A DNA stretch of 64,000 bases from an uncultured Flavobacteriaceae bacterium (GTDB taxonomy: Bacteria; Bacteroidota; Bacteroidia; Flavobacteriales; Flavobacteriaceae): the NCBI GenBank assembly GCA_943842625.1, contig CALTCK010000002.1:204924-268923 (forward strand), written 5' to 3'. Below the pieces are notes generated by a model. The model ran no database searches, was not told where the DNA came from, and saw only the letters and a list, made by a program, of their open reading frames with translations. Shown here one piece after another: positions 34,034 to 42,711 of this stretch. Each line of letters begins with the position of its first letter. The stretch's first letter is position 1. Position numbers and translations under genes: made by a program.

Positions 34034-35170
34034 ATGCAAAAAATACTTTTTATAATATCGCTCTTTTTATTTTTTATTTCTTGTGAAGAACAAAAAGATG
34101 ATAAAATTTTAACAAATCATTCCAAGTATAAAACCCCTATAAAATATGCACAAGGGTTTGATATTACATATCATGATGGATATAAAGTTGTTACTGTAAA
34201 AAATATTTGGCCCGGAAGTGAAAAAGAGTTTAGATATGCATTAGTAGAAAAAGGTCATCTACTTGAAATGCCAGCATCATTTGATGAAATCATCAGCATA
34301 CCTATCAATGAAATTGTAGTAACATCAACTACCCATATTCCTTCACTTGAAATGTTAGCGGTTGACACCACTCTTGTTGGATTTCCTAGTTTAGATTACA
34401 TCTCATCACAAAAAACAAGAAAGAGAATTGACCAGGGGCTTATCAAAGAATTAGGCAAAAATGAAGATTTAAATACCGAATCATTACTAGATTTAAATCC
34501 AGATATCATTGTAGGTTTTGCTATCGATAATCATGATAAAACTTTAAAAACAATAAAAAAAACTGGGATTCCACTAGTTTATAATGGAGATTGGACAGAG
34601 AGCTCTCCTTTAGCAAAAGCAGAATGGATTAAATTTTTTGCAGCATTTTACGGTAAGGATACTTTAGCCAACCGATTATTTTCAAATATTGAAAATGAAT
34701 ATTTAAATGCTAAAAAAATAGCATTAAATGCAAAATCGAAACCGACAGTATTGAGTGGTGCCATGTATAAAGATATCTGGTATTTACCACAAGGAAAAAG
34801 TTGGGCTGCTCAATTTATAGCAGATGCAAATGGAGATTACCTTTGGAAGGAAACTAAGGGTACTGGAAGTCACTCTCTGAGCTTGGAATCTGTTTTAGAA
34901 AAGGCTGAACATGCTGAGATATGGATAGGCCCCAGTTATTATACAAATTTAGTTCAATTAAAGAAAGCTCATGCTGTATATCAATATTTCGATTCTTTTA
35001 AAAATAAAAAAGTGTATAGTTTTACCAATAAGGTTGGAGAAACAGGTGGTTTAATTTATTTTGAATTAGCACCAAACCGTCCAGACATTGTCTTAAAAGA
35101 TATTATAAAAATTTTACATCCTGAATTATTACCCAATCACAAATTCTATTTTTTTGATCAACTAAAATAA
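34034..35170 (+). CDS. btuF: ABC transporter substrate-binding lipoprotein, BtuF-like
   Basis: Periplasmic binding protein of 378 residues. The ATG at 34034 gives a lipoprotein signal (IISLFLFFISCEEQ); an earlier TTG at 33998 would spoil it. The two-lobed helical-backbone fold of cluster III binding proteins is visible: EIVVTSTTHIPSLEML, IVGFAIDNHDKTLKTIKKTGIPLVYNGDW, HAEIWIGPSYYTNL, GLIYFELAPNRPDIVLKDI. In this context, first of three ABC genes opposite a cobalamin riboswitch, it should bind B12. Ferric siderophore binding is the alternative, as the families are close. Confidence 0.85.
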   Translation: MQKILFIISLFLFFISCEEQKDDKILTNHSKYKTPIKYAQGFDITYHDGYKVVTVKNIWPGSEKEFRYALVEKGHLLEMPASFDEIISIPINEIVVTSTTHIPSLEMLAVDTTLVGFPSLDYISSQKTRKRIDQGLIKELGKNEDLNTESLLDLNPDIIVGFAIDNHDKTLKTIKKTGIPLVYNGDWTESSPLAKAEWIKFFAAFYGKDTLANRLFSNIENEYLNAKKIALNAKSKPTVLSGAMYKDIWYLPQGKSWAAQFIADANGDYLWKETKGTGSHSLSLESVLEKAEHAEIWIGPSYYTNLVQLKKAHAVYQYFDSFKNKKVYSFTNKVGETGGLIYFELAPNRPDIVLKDIIKILHPELLPNHKFYFFDQLK

Positions 35171-36202
35171 TTGAAAAATCAAAAAACATATCGCTTCTAT
35201 TTTTTAGTATTGACTTTAATACTTATAATCACTTTTATAATAAGTATTAGCTTAGGAACGGTATCTATTCCTCTTAGAGAAGTTATCATTAGTCTATTTG
35301 ATGGAGAACCTTTAAAATCGTCTTGGAAATATATCATATTGGATTATCGCTTGCCTAAAGCAATAACTGCTATACTCGCAGGAGGCGGGTTAGCCGTTTC
35401 CGGATTATTGATGCAAACACTTTTTAGAAATCCATTAGCAGGACCTTTTGTTTTAGGATTAAGTAGTGGAGCTAGTTTAGGTGTAGCATTATTGATCCTT
35501 GGTACTGGAATATTTGGAATTAGTTATGGGGGCTTTTTACTCGAGTCTTGGAGTTTAGTTATAGCCTCTGCGTTTGGGAGTTTTTTAGTACTGTTAGCGG
35601 TCTTATCTGTAACTTTTAAAGTAAAAGACACCATGACCATACTCATCATCGGACTTATGTTTGGGAGTGTTACTGCAGCAGTGGTGTCGGTCCTTTCTTA
35701 TTTTAGTAATGCAGAACAGTTACAACAATTTGTATTTTGGAGTTTTGGAACTTTAGGTAATGTTTCTTGGAATGGAATTTTAATTTTATTCTGCTGTATT
35801 ACAATTGGTTTATGGATAAGTTTTCTTACTACAAAATCACTAAATGCACTATTGTTGGGGGAAAATTATGCAAAAAGTATGGGTGTCAATTTAAAATTAG
35901 CCACGTTCTGGATTATAGTAGCTACCAGCCTTTTGGCTGGCAGTATAACAGCCTTTGCAGGACCAATTGCTTTTGTTGGTTTAGCAGTACCACATTTGAC
36001 AAGACAATATTTTAACTCGTCAAATCATATGGTTTTATTGCCAGCTGTCTTTTTAAGTGGTGCAGTTTTGATGCTAATTTGTGATACGGTAGCGCAATTA
36101 CCTTTTATAGAATTGACGTTACCAATTAATGCTATAACTTCTTTATTAGGAGCACCTGTTGTAATTTGGTTGTTAGTAAGAAAACGAAAATTATTTTTTT
36201 AA
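35171..36202 (+). CDS. btuC: FecCD/BtuC-type ABC transporter permease
   Basis: Inner-membrane permease of 343 residues with about ten helices. FecCD/BtuC signatures: LPKAITAILAGGGLAVSGLLMQTLFRNPLAGPFVLG (the conserved RLPR-like start and NPLAxP), GSITAFAGPIAFVGLAVPHLTR, and the C-terminal LPINAITSLLGAPVVIWLL. It starts with TTG immediately after the btuF stop, so the three genes form a tightly packed operon. It would move cobalamin across the inner membrane with btuF and btuD. Confidence 0.92.
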   Translation: MKNQKTYRFYFLVLTLILIITFIISISLGTVSIPLREVIISLFDGEPLKSSWKYIILDYRLPKAITAILAGGGLAVSGLLMQTLFRNPLAGPFVLGLSSGASLGVALLILGTGIFGISYGGFLLESWSLVIASAFGSFLVLLAVLSVTFKVKDTMTILIIGLMFGSVTAAVVSVLSYFSNAEQLQQFVFWSFGTLGNVSWNGILILFCCITIGLWISFLTTKSLNALLLGENYAKSMGVNLKLATFWIIVATSLLAGSITAFAGPIAFVGLAVPHLTRQYFNSSNHMVLLPAVFLSGAVLMLICDTVAQLPFIELTLPINAITSLLGAPVVIWLLVRKRKLFF

Positions 36203-36213
36203 AAAGCTAATTA

Positions 36214-37008
36214 ATGTCTAATAATCATTCAAATAATATTATTGAAGTAAAAAATGTATCTATTGGATATTCGAATAAAAAAGATACGTTTATTGTCTCA
36301 GAAAACATTAACTTTTCAATTAATAAAGGTGAATTAATAAGTATTGTAGGCACCAATGGAATAGGTAAATCAACACTACTAAAAACTCTTGCAAGGATAC
36401 AGCCACAAAAAAATGGCATCATATTACTAAATAACAAAAAATTTAATGAATACTCGACTTTAGCTATAGCAACTCAACTAAGTATTGTGCTTACAGAATC
36501 ACCCTCATCAAAAAATATAACTGTCAAAGAATTAGTGTCATTAGGTAGACATCCTTATACCAATTGGATAGGAATGCTTACAGAAGTGGATGAAAAAATT
36601 ATTGAAGAATCTCTAATAGATACGGACACCGTAAACTTAGTTAATAAAAAATGTTCTGAATTAAGTGACGGGCAACTACAAAGAGTAATGATAGCGAGGG
36701 CTCTGGTTCAAGATACTCCAATAATATTATTGGACGAACCAACCACACATCTAGATATTTATCATAGAGCATATATTTTAAAACTATTAAAAGATTTAGC
36801 CAATAAAAAGAAAAAAACTATCATATTCTCGACACACGAAATAGATTTAGCTATTCAAGTTTCTCATAAAATGATTGTAATGACAACAGATAAAATCTAT
36901 TTTAATAAACCTGAAATGTTAATCAAATTTGGGTGTTTTGAAAATTTATTTCCCTCTGAAACAATTAAATTTGACAATGAATTAAAACAATTTATATTAA
37001 AAAAATAA
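36214..37008 (+). CDS. btuD: ABC transporter ATP-binding protein, BtuD/FecE type
   Basis: ATPase of 264 residues: Walker A GTNGIGKST, signature LSDGQLQRVMIARAL (LSDGQ in place of LSGGQ), Walker B IILLDEPTTHLD, and the switch His in STHEIDLAI. The length and the order after a FecCD permease identify it as the energy subunit of the B12 importer. It is eleven bases downstream of the permease. Confidence 0.92.
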   Translation: MSNNHSNNIIEVKNVSIGYSNKKDTFIVSENINFSINKGELISIVGTNGIGKSTLLKTLARIQPQKNGIILLNNKKFNEYSTLAIATQLSIVLTESPSSKNITVKELVSLGRHPYTNWIGMLTEVDEKIIEESLIDTDTVNLVNKKCSELSDGQLQRVMIARALVQDTPIILLDEPTTHLDIYHRAYILKLLKDLANKKKKTIIFSTHEIDLAIQVSHKMIVMTTDKIYFNKPEMLIKFGCFENLFPSETIKFDNELKQFILKK

Positions 37009-37040
37009 CTACATCAGTTTCGACATAAAAAACGAGAAAG

Positions 37041-37124
37041 ATGAAAACCTTAAGTTGTAAAATCACATTTCCTTTAAATGACTTAGAATTTGAAAATAAT
37101 ATTATAAAGAAAGTACTTGATTGA
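37041..37124 (+). CDS. possible 27-residue small ORF
   Basis: ATG at 37041, preceded by purine-rich GAGAAAG, opens a 27-codon frame (MKTLSCKITFPLNDLEFENN then IIKKVLD and stop). It lies in the 159-base gap after btuD. I do not recognise it. It may be a short peptide, a truncated relic or chance. Confidence 0.2.
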   Translation: MKTLSCKITFPLNDLEFENNIIKKVLD

Positions 37125-37167
37125 TATTGTTGATTATTTTTATTAATTCTTTACTCATAACATTAGA

Positions 37168-38049
37168 TTAAAATACTCGTACAAGATTAAAACCAAAAAA
37201 GAAGTCTCCATCTAACCAGTCGCCTTGAGCTTGTGTAATGAAACCTTCTTCAAACATAGCTTGAGCATTCGTAAAGTGCACCTGAAAAACATGACCTCCC
37301 GTTTCTATATCTGCTCCAATAGACAACGGATTATTGTATACTGAGTTTTCATTCCTGTTTAAATGAAGACCATAATCAATATTTAGGCTGATTCGTTTTG
37401 AAAGTTTATAACGTCCGCCAAAACCAAGAGCAAATTGATTGTTTTCTTCATCATAAAAAACAGTAGTTCCATTTTCTTGAACAAAACTTCTTGTAGCTAA
37501 ATTTTCATGGATAAAACTGGGTGCGAATAAAATTGATAAATTTTCATTTATTTTTCGAGAGATTAATAGTTGTGAAGTATAAGAGAGTCTATCCTCAAAA
37601 CTAATGTTAGGATATGCATTTTCTTTTAATGAAGTATTAGCAGTAATTAAATTATATCCAACAATGGAAATAGGAAAACCATTTTTCTCTTGATACTTCA
37701 GACGATATTTAGCGTGTATTCCATATTTTTTCTGATTGGAGGATCTGGCTGCTCCTATATTTAACCATTCATTAACTCCATATATAAATTTAAATTGTGT
37801 AACAGCCTGATCCAATCCAAAAAGATCGTAAATTCCGTTTTTTACAGAACCAAATCGATGAGAAATCACTAAATAAAAGTCTTTCTTATTAGCAAGTTTT
37901 GTAGTTTCAAAATTAACGACTTTTAATGATTTAAAAACAGAAATGACCTTTCGATCCTCAATGATATCCTGCTCTAATTCGCTTAATAAATCATCTTGTG
38001 AGAAAACAATAAAAGGAAATAATAATAAAAAGAAGGTAATTTTTTTCAT
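37168..38049 (-). CDS. DUF5777 family outer-membrane beta-barrel protein
   Basis: A protein of 293 residues with signal peptide (1-17, ending VFSQ) and alternating beta-strands of an outer-membrane barrel: FYLVISHRFGSVKNGIYDLFGLDQ, WLNIGAARSSNQKKYGIHAKYRL, LSILFAPSFIHENL, RISLNIDYGLHLNRNE. The ending FFFGFNLVRVF with a terminal Phe suits BAM insertion. The family is known only by number. It is the last of four co-directional genes (cytochrome c, YceI, OB-fold, this barrel), which suggests that it is the outer-membrane part of a common system. Confidence 0.88.
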   Translation of the reverse strand: MKKITFFLLLFPFIVFSQDDLLSELEQDIIEDRKVISVFKSLKVVNFETTKLANKKDFYLVISHRFGSVKNGIYDLFGLDQAVTQFKFIYGVNEWLNIGAARSSNQKKYGIHAKYRLKYQEKNGFPISIVGYNLITANTSLKENAYPNISFEDRLSYTSQLLISRKINENLSILFAPSFIHENLATRSFVQENGTTVFYDEENNQFALGFGGRYKLSKRISLNIDYGLHLNRNENSVYNNPLSIGADIETGGHVFQVHFTNAQAMFEEGFITQAQGDWLDGDFFFGFNLVRVF

Positions 38050-38056
38050 CAGTACA

Positions 38057-38434
38057 TTATTTTATAATAGAGGATTGATCTATTTTTACAAGTCCAAAAA
38101 GTTCATCAAAACCTATACATCTCCCTTTAATAGTAACGATTTGATTTAACTTAAAGGCATTAACTTCAATTTCAAAGCTACATTGAACTTTATTATCAAT
38201 AGTTAAACTTTTTGAATTAATTTCAGTTATTTTCCCAAAGATTTCAACGGTTTTGTTGAGTATTTTTTCGGATTCATTTTTATTAAAAAAACCTACTAAA
38301 TCACTCGAGGAAACAGAAACTTCTACAGGTTCTTTTTGAATGTTTCTATGGTTTTGATATAGATAATTATATAAAAAATAGGTGCCCGAAAATAAAAAAA
38401 AGAATAATACTACAAATTTGAGTTTTTTAGACAT
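38057..38434 (-). CDS. membrane-anchored OB-fold (tRNA_anti-like) protein
   Basis: A protein of 125 residues with one N-terminal membrane helix (about 6-26) and an OB-fold-like domain: VEVSVSSSDLVGFFNKNES, LNKTVEIFGKITEINSKSLTI, NQIVTIKGRCIGFDELFG. The tRNA_anti-like family resembles nucleic-acid-binding OB folds, but with a membrane anchor and an outward-facing domain this one is more likely structural or redox-related. The start lies three bases after the repaired yceI stop, and the next gene is seven bases away. Confidence 0.78.
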   Translation of the reverse strand: MSKKLKFVVLFFFLFSGTYFLYNYLYQNHRNIQKEPVEVSVSSSDLVGFFNKNESEKILNKTVEIFGKITEINSKSLTIDNKVQCSFEIEVNAFKLNQIVTIKGRCIGFDELFGLVKIDQSSIIK

Positions 38435-38437
38435 TTT

Positions 38438-38992
38438 TTAAAAATTTGTTCTTAATTCAAAGTATGTTGATATGTTTATTTCTTCTGCTATTTTATTACT
38501 AACAATACTAGGGATTTCTATGTTGAAATCTTCTGGTCTTAGAGTAAAGCTTGTCGTCTAAATAAATGATATTGTCAATTTCTTTTAAATTAACGCTGTG
38601 GTTTCTATTTTTTTTTCTTTTCCATGCATTGAAACTGTACCTAATAGTACATAATCCTTTTGAACACCCGACAATTCGGAACTATTGAAATCCTTGATTT
38701 TTCCACTAAATGTAGCCTTTGGATACTTACTAGATTCAATGTAACTTTCATTAAAATGTTCTTCCATTAAAGCAACTTTAAAACGAAATCCTCTAACTAA
38801 AGCCAAAGAAGCAAAGTCTCCATTCGATTTTAAAATAGCACTCACCGAATTGTGCGTTGCTTTTACTTCCTCAAATGAAGGAACAGAAGCTTCAAAATTA
38901 ATCATACCTGATTTTGTAGCAAATCTTTCTTGTGCATAATTAAAACTTATCGTAAAAATTAAAAAGAGTAAAAAGAGTATGTTTTTTTTCAT
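38438..38992 (-). CDS. YceI family protein (two compensating frame breaks)
   Basis: Lipocalin-like periplasmic protein; YceI members bind polyisoprenoids such as quinones. The ATG at 38992 gives a signal peptide (KNILFLLFLIFTISFNYAQ). The YceI body runs FATKSGMINFEASVPSFEEV, HFNESYIESSKYPKATFSGKI, LLGTVSMHGKEKKIETTALI. The original frame then stops at 38585, but the sequence continues in another frame (NLKEIDNIIYLDDK) and returns to the first for FTLRPEDFNIEIPSIVSNK and IAEEINISTYFEL, ending at 38438. That requires one missing base near 38586-38594 and one extra base near 38549. The repaired length, 184 residues, is normal for the family. Recent mutation or sequence error. Confidence 0.82.
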
Positions 38993-38997
38993 TGTTT

Positions 38998-39363
38998 CTA
39001 GTTTTCTAGTAGAGCATCTAGCTCCCATTGAATAATGGTGTCAATATAATCTTGAGAAAGTCTAGGCCCTCCTTTTGGCATTAAACCTTCTGCTCCATCG
39101 TTACGACTAATCCTACCAATTAAATTACCCTCTAAGACAGAGTTTTTTACTTCATCATAAGTTGTTAGAGACATGGGAGCATTTAGAGTAGGATTACCAT
39201 GACAATTAAGACAATTATTATCTATAATTGGTTTCACATCTTGATAAGTTACAAGGTCCGAATTCGTGTCTTCATTAGCTTGAATATCATCGTATGTTGT
39301 ATCTGAACAACTTGATAACATCAAAAGAAAAAAATAAAGTAAATAAGAATATGTATATTTCAT
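38998..39363 (-). CDS. mono-heme c-type cytochrome lipoprotein
   Basis: A protein of 121 residues from the ATG at 39363, which gives the lipoprotein signal LYFFLLMLSSCSDT. One heme-attachment motif CLNCH (VKPIIDNNCLNCHGNPT) is followed by MPKGGPRLS, whose Met is a candidate sixth ligand. This is the layout of small periplasmic or outer-membrane cytochromes with a planctomycete-type (PSCyt) flavour. It leads the operon with YceI, the OB-fold protein and the DUF5777 barrel, with five bases to yceI. Partners and redox role unknown. Confidence 0.85.
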   Translation of the reverse strand: MKYTYSYLLYFFLLMLSSCSDTTYDDIQANEDTNSDLVTYQDVKPIIDNNCLNCHGNPTLNAPMSLTTYDEVKNSVLEGNLIGRISRNDGAEGLMPKGGPRLSQDYIDTIIQWELDALLEN

Positions 39364-39433
39364 GTAAATAAGTTTAATGTTCTTATGTGTATTTAGATAT
39401 AAATATAACAATCTAAATAGACTTAACCCTAAA

Positions 39434-42289
39434 TTATTTACTTAAATACATCTTCCTTCTTGAGTATAAATCATAAAACTGATCATCTTTAAGACTATCT
39501 ATAAATAATATACTTTCCCCAGTACTTTTCATTTCAGGCCCCAATCGTTTGTCAACATTAGGAAATTTATTAAACGAAAACACAGGTTGTTTGATTGCAT
39601 AGCCATCCAATCGAGGGTTAAAGTTAAAATCAGTTACCATTTTTTCCCCAAGCATAACTTTTGTTGCATAATTCACATAAGGTTCTTTGTATGCTTTCGC
39701 TATAAAAGGAACTGTTCTTGAAGCCCTGGGATTTGCTTCTATGATATATACCATCTCCTCTTTGATTGCAAATTGTATATTAATTAATCCTACGGTATTT
39801 AATGCTCTAGCAATCGTATGCGTATGATCAATAATTTGTTGCATTACTAAATCACCTAAATTAAAAGCTGGTAAGGTTGCATTTGAATCACCTGAATGGA
39901 TTCCGCAGGGCTCTATATGCTCCATGATTCCAATAATATAAACATTGCCATCAGCATCACATATAGCATCTGCCTCCGCTTCGATAGCACCATCTAAGTA
40001 ATGGTCTAAGAGCAACTTATTATTAGGTATTTTTCTTATAAGGTCGACTACGTGTTCGACTAATTCCTCCTTATTAATCACAATTTTCATCCCTTGTCCT
40101 CCTAGAACATAAGAAGGTCTTACTAAAATTGGAAAATCTAATTGATCCGCTAGAACTAGTGCTTCATCAGCATTTTCAGCAACACCAAATTCTGGGTAAG
40201 GGATATTATTTTCTTGCAAAAGTTTTGAAAAACTACCTCGATCTTCAGCTAAATCCAACGATTCAAAACTAGTGCCAATAATTTTCACTCCATATTTAGT
40301 TAATTTTTCAGCTAGTTTCAATGCAGTTTGTCCACCTAACTGAACTATAACACCTTCTGGTTTTTCATGTCGGATGATATCGTAAATATGTTCCCAAAAT
40401 ACAGGTTCAAAATATAATTTATCTGCAGTATCAAAGTCAGTGGAAACCGTTTCAGGATTACAGTTGATCATTATTGTTTCATAACCACACTCTGCAGCAG
40501 CTAAAACTCCATGTACACAACAATAGTCAAATTCGATCCCTTGCCCTATTCTATTTGGTCCCGAACCTAAAACAACAATCTTCTTTTTTTCAGAAACAAT
40601 ACTATCATTATCCGTATAACTTTTACCCTCTTTATTCTGCATTTTATTTTCAAATGTAGAATAGTAATAAGGTGTTTGAGCCTTAAATTCAGCTGCACAG
40701 GTATCAACTAATTTGTAGACTCTATTAATATTTAATTCATCTCTTTTTTTATAAACTTCACTTTCTAAACATCCTAACATATGAGCAATTTGTCTGTCAC
40801 CATACCCTTTTTGTTTAGCTTCTAACAATAAATCACTGTTAATAGAACTAATATCATAAGTTGAAATTTCTTTTTCTAATTGAAACAATTCTTCATATTG
40901 TTTTAGATACCACATATCGATTTTTGTAATATCATAAATCTGGCTTAATGGAATACCCATTGCGATAGCATCATAAATGACAAATACCCGATCCCAAGAT
41001 GCATTGGTTAATTTGTCAATTATGGTATTATAATCTTTATAACCCTTTCCATCTGCTCCTAATCCATTACGCTTTATTTCTAGTGATTGTGTAGCTTTGT
41101 GTAGAGCCTCTTGAAAAGATCGACCAATACCCATGACTTCTCCTACCGCCTTCATTTGCAATCCTAATGTTCTATCGGAGCCCTCAAATTTGTCAAAATT
41201 CCATCTCGGTATTTTTACAATAACATAATCTAAGGTTGGTTCGAATAGTGCCGATGTAGATTTGGTAATTTGGTTATCTAAATCATCTAATGTATATCCT
41301 ATAGCTAACTTAGTTGCAATTTTTGCAATTGGATAACCTGTAGCTTTACTAGCTAAAGCAGAAGATCTAGAAACTCTCGGATTAATTTCTATAGCAATAA
41401 TATCTTCTTTTTCATCAGGACTTACAGCAAATTGAACATTACATCCCCCTTCAAAATCTCCAATACTACGCATCATTTTAATCGCCATATTTCGCATTTT
41501 CTGAAAAGTACTATCACTCAGTGTCATGGCAGGTGCAACAGTTATAGAATCTCCAGTATGTATCCCCATAGGATCCATATTTTCAATTGAACAAATAATT
41601 ACCACATTATCGTTTTTATCGCGTAATAGTTCTAATTCGTATTCCTTCCATCCCATCATTGCTTTGTCTATCATTACCTCATGAATTGGAGAAATTTCTA
41701 ATCCTCTTCGGAGTAATTTGTCAAAATCTTTTTCTTCATAAACTATTGCTGCTCCAGCTCCCCCTAAAGTGAACGATGACCGAATACACAATGGAAAACC
41801 AAAATCTTGTGCAATCTCTTTGCCTCTTAAAAAAGAAGTAGCGGTAGCTTGCGGTGCCATATCCACTCCTATTCTACCCATTAATTCTCTAAATTGTTCT
41901 CTATCTTCAGTAATGTTTATAGCATTGATATCAACACCAATTAAATCTACTTCAAAATCTTTCCATATACCCTTTTCATCGGCTTCAATACATAAATTTA
42001 AAGCTGTTTGGCCACCCATAGTAGGCAATACTGCATCGATTTGAGGATGTTCTTTTAAAATCTGTATGATCGATTTTGTGGTAAGGGGCAGCAAATAAAC
42101 ATGATCTGCCATTGAAGGATCAGTCATAATTGTTGCTGGGTTAGAATTAATTAAAATAGTTTCAATACCATCTTCTCTTAAAGATCGTAAAGATTGTGAA
42201 CCTGAATAATCAAATTCACATGCTTGACCAATAACTATAGGACCAGAACCTATAATTAATATTGATGAGAGATTTTTATTTTTAGGCAT
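39434..42289 (-). CDS. carB: carbamoyl-phosphate synthase large subunit (short form)
   Basis: CarB makes carbamoyl phosphate from glutamine-derived ammonia, bicarbonate and two ATP for pyrimidines and arginine. Both synthetase halves are present: the first starts SSILIIGSGPIVIGQACEFDYSG, the second KKIVVLGSGPNRIGQGIEFDYCC. Each has an ATP-grasp domain (SSFTLGGAGAAIVYEE; RPSYVLGGQGMKIVI), with the oligomerisation domain between. The protein has 951 residues and ends at LFIDSLKDDQFYDLYSRRK, lacking the C-terminal MGS-like allosteric domain (about 120 residues in the E. coli enzyme). A short CarB is, to my knowledge, usual in Flavobacteriia. carA is not adjacent. Confidence 0.96.
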   Translation of the reverse strand: MPKNKNLSSILIIGSGPIVIGQACEFDYSGSQSLRSLREDGIETILINSNPATIMTDPSMADHVYLLPLTTKSIIQILKEHPQIDAVLPTMGGQTALNLCIEADEKGIWKDFEVDLIGVDINAINITEDREQFRELMGRIGVDMAPQATATSFLRGKEIAQDFGFPLCIRSSFTLGGAGAAIVYEEKDFDKLLRRGLEISPIHEVMIDKAMMGWKEYELELLRDKNDNVVIICSIENMDPMGIHTGDSITVAPAMTLSDSTFQKMRNMAIKMMRSIGDFEGGCNVQFAVSPDEKEDIIAIEINPRVSRSSALASKATGYPIAKIATKLAIGYTLDDLDNQITKSTSALFEPTLDYVIVKIPRWNFDKFEGSDRTLGLQMKAVGEVMGIGRSFQEALHKATQSLEIKRNGLGADGKGYKDYNTIIDKLTNASWDRVFVIYDAIAMGIPLSQIYDITKIDMWYLKQYEELFQLEKEISTYDISSINSDLLLEAKQKGYGDRQIAHMLGCLESEVYKKRDELNINRVYKLVDTCAAEFKAQTPYYYSTFENKMQNKEGKSYTDNDSIVSEKKKIVVLGSGPNRIGQGIEFDYCCVHGVLAAAECGYETIMINCNPETVSTDFDTADKLYFEPVFWEHIYDIIRHEKPEGVIVQLGGQTALKLAEKLTKYGVKIIGTSFESLDLAEDRGSFSKLLQENNIPYPEFGVAENADEALVLADQLDFPILVRPSYVLGGQGMKIVINKEELVEHVVDLIRKIPNNKLLLDHYLDGAIEAEADAICDADGNVYIIGIMEHIEPCGIHSGDSNATLPAFNLGDLVMQQIIDHTHTIARALNTVGLINIQFAIKEEMVYIIEANPRASRTVPFIAKAYKEPYVNYATKVMLGEKMVTDFNFNPRLDGYAIKQPVFSFNKFPNVDKRLGPEMKSTGESILFIDSLKDDQFYDLYSRRKMYLSK

Positions 42290-42334
42290 ATTCCGATTTT
42301 TTTAAGCGATATAAAATTACATACTACAGGGTAC

Positions 42335-42373
42335 AAAAAAAAGGTGCTGCCCTAAGAACAACACCTTTTTTTT
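42335..42373 (-). terminator. rho-independent terminator after rpmH
   Basis: Stem AAAGGTGnTG pairing with CAACACCTTT around a nine-base loop. On the minus strand it ends in a run of eight or more T. It lies 16 bases beyond the rpmH stop and before carB, so carB must have its own promoter within about 45 bases or depend on readthrough. Confidence 0.8.
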
Positions 42374-42388
42374 ATATATTTATTAACA

Positions 42389-42550
42389 TTATTTTTTGTG
42401 ACGAGTTTCAGATGATACAGAAATTTTCTTTCTACCTTTAGCTCTTCTTGCTGCTAAAACTTTTCTTCCACTTACAGAAGCCATACGTTCTCTAAAACCA
42501 TGCTTATTTCTTCTTTTTCTTTTTGAGGGCTGAAATGTTCTTTTACTCAT
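42389..42550 (-). CDS. rpmH: 50S ribosomal protein L34
   Basis: A short gene of 53 codons. The translation starts [20 protein letters not shown] and continues through [20 protein letters not shown], the near-invariant bL34 sequence, with an extra basic C-terminal tail ([13 protein letters not shown]) as in other Flavobacteriia. It is a large-subunit protein. It has its own promoter (42622-42652) and terminator. No dnaA or rnpA lies next to it, unlike the classic origin layout. Confidence 0.97.
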   Translation of the reverse strand: MSKRTFQPSKRKRRNKHGFRERMASVSGRKVLAARRAKGRKKISVSSETRHKK

Positions 42551-42621
42551 TACAATGTATCTTTAAAATCTGAATGTTAATCTTTTGTATGTCTCAAAAC
42601 GTCTAGTCTTAAAACTGAGCG

Positions 42622-42652
42622 CAAATATACGATGATTTTTTACTTACACAAA
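42622..42652 (-). promoter_or_regulatory. promoter of rpmH
   Basis: TTTG (42652-42649), a 19-base spacer, then TATATTTG (42629-42622) on the minus strand, a full match to the Bacteroidota consensus. The leader to rpmH is about 65 bases. Confidence 0.6.
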
Positions 42653-42711
42653 CCATAATATTAAAATATTTAGAATTGTTTTTATACATTTGCATCCTAT
42701 AAATAAGCAAT

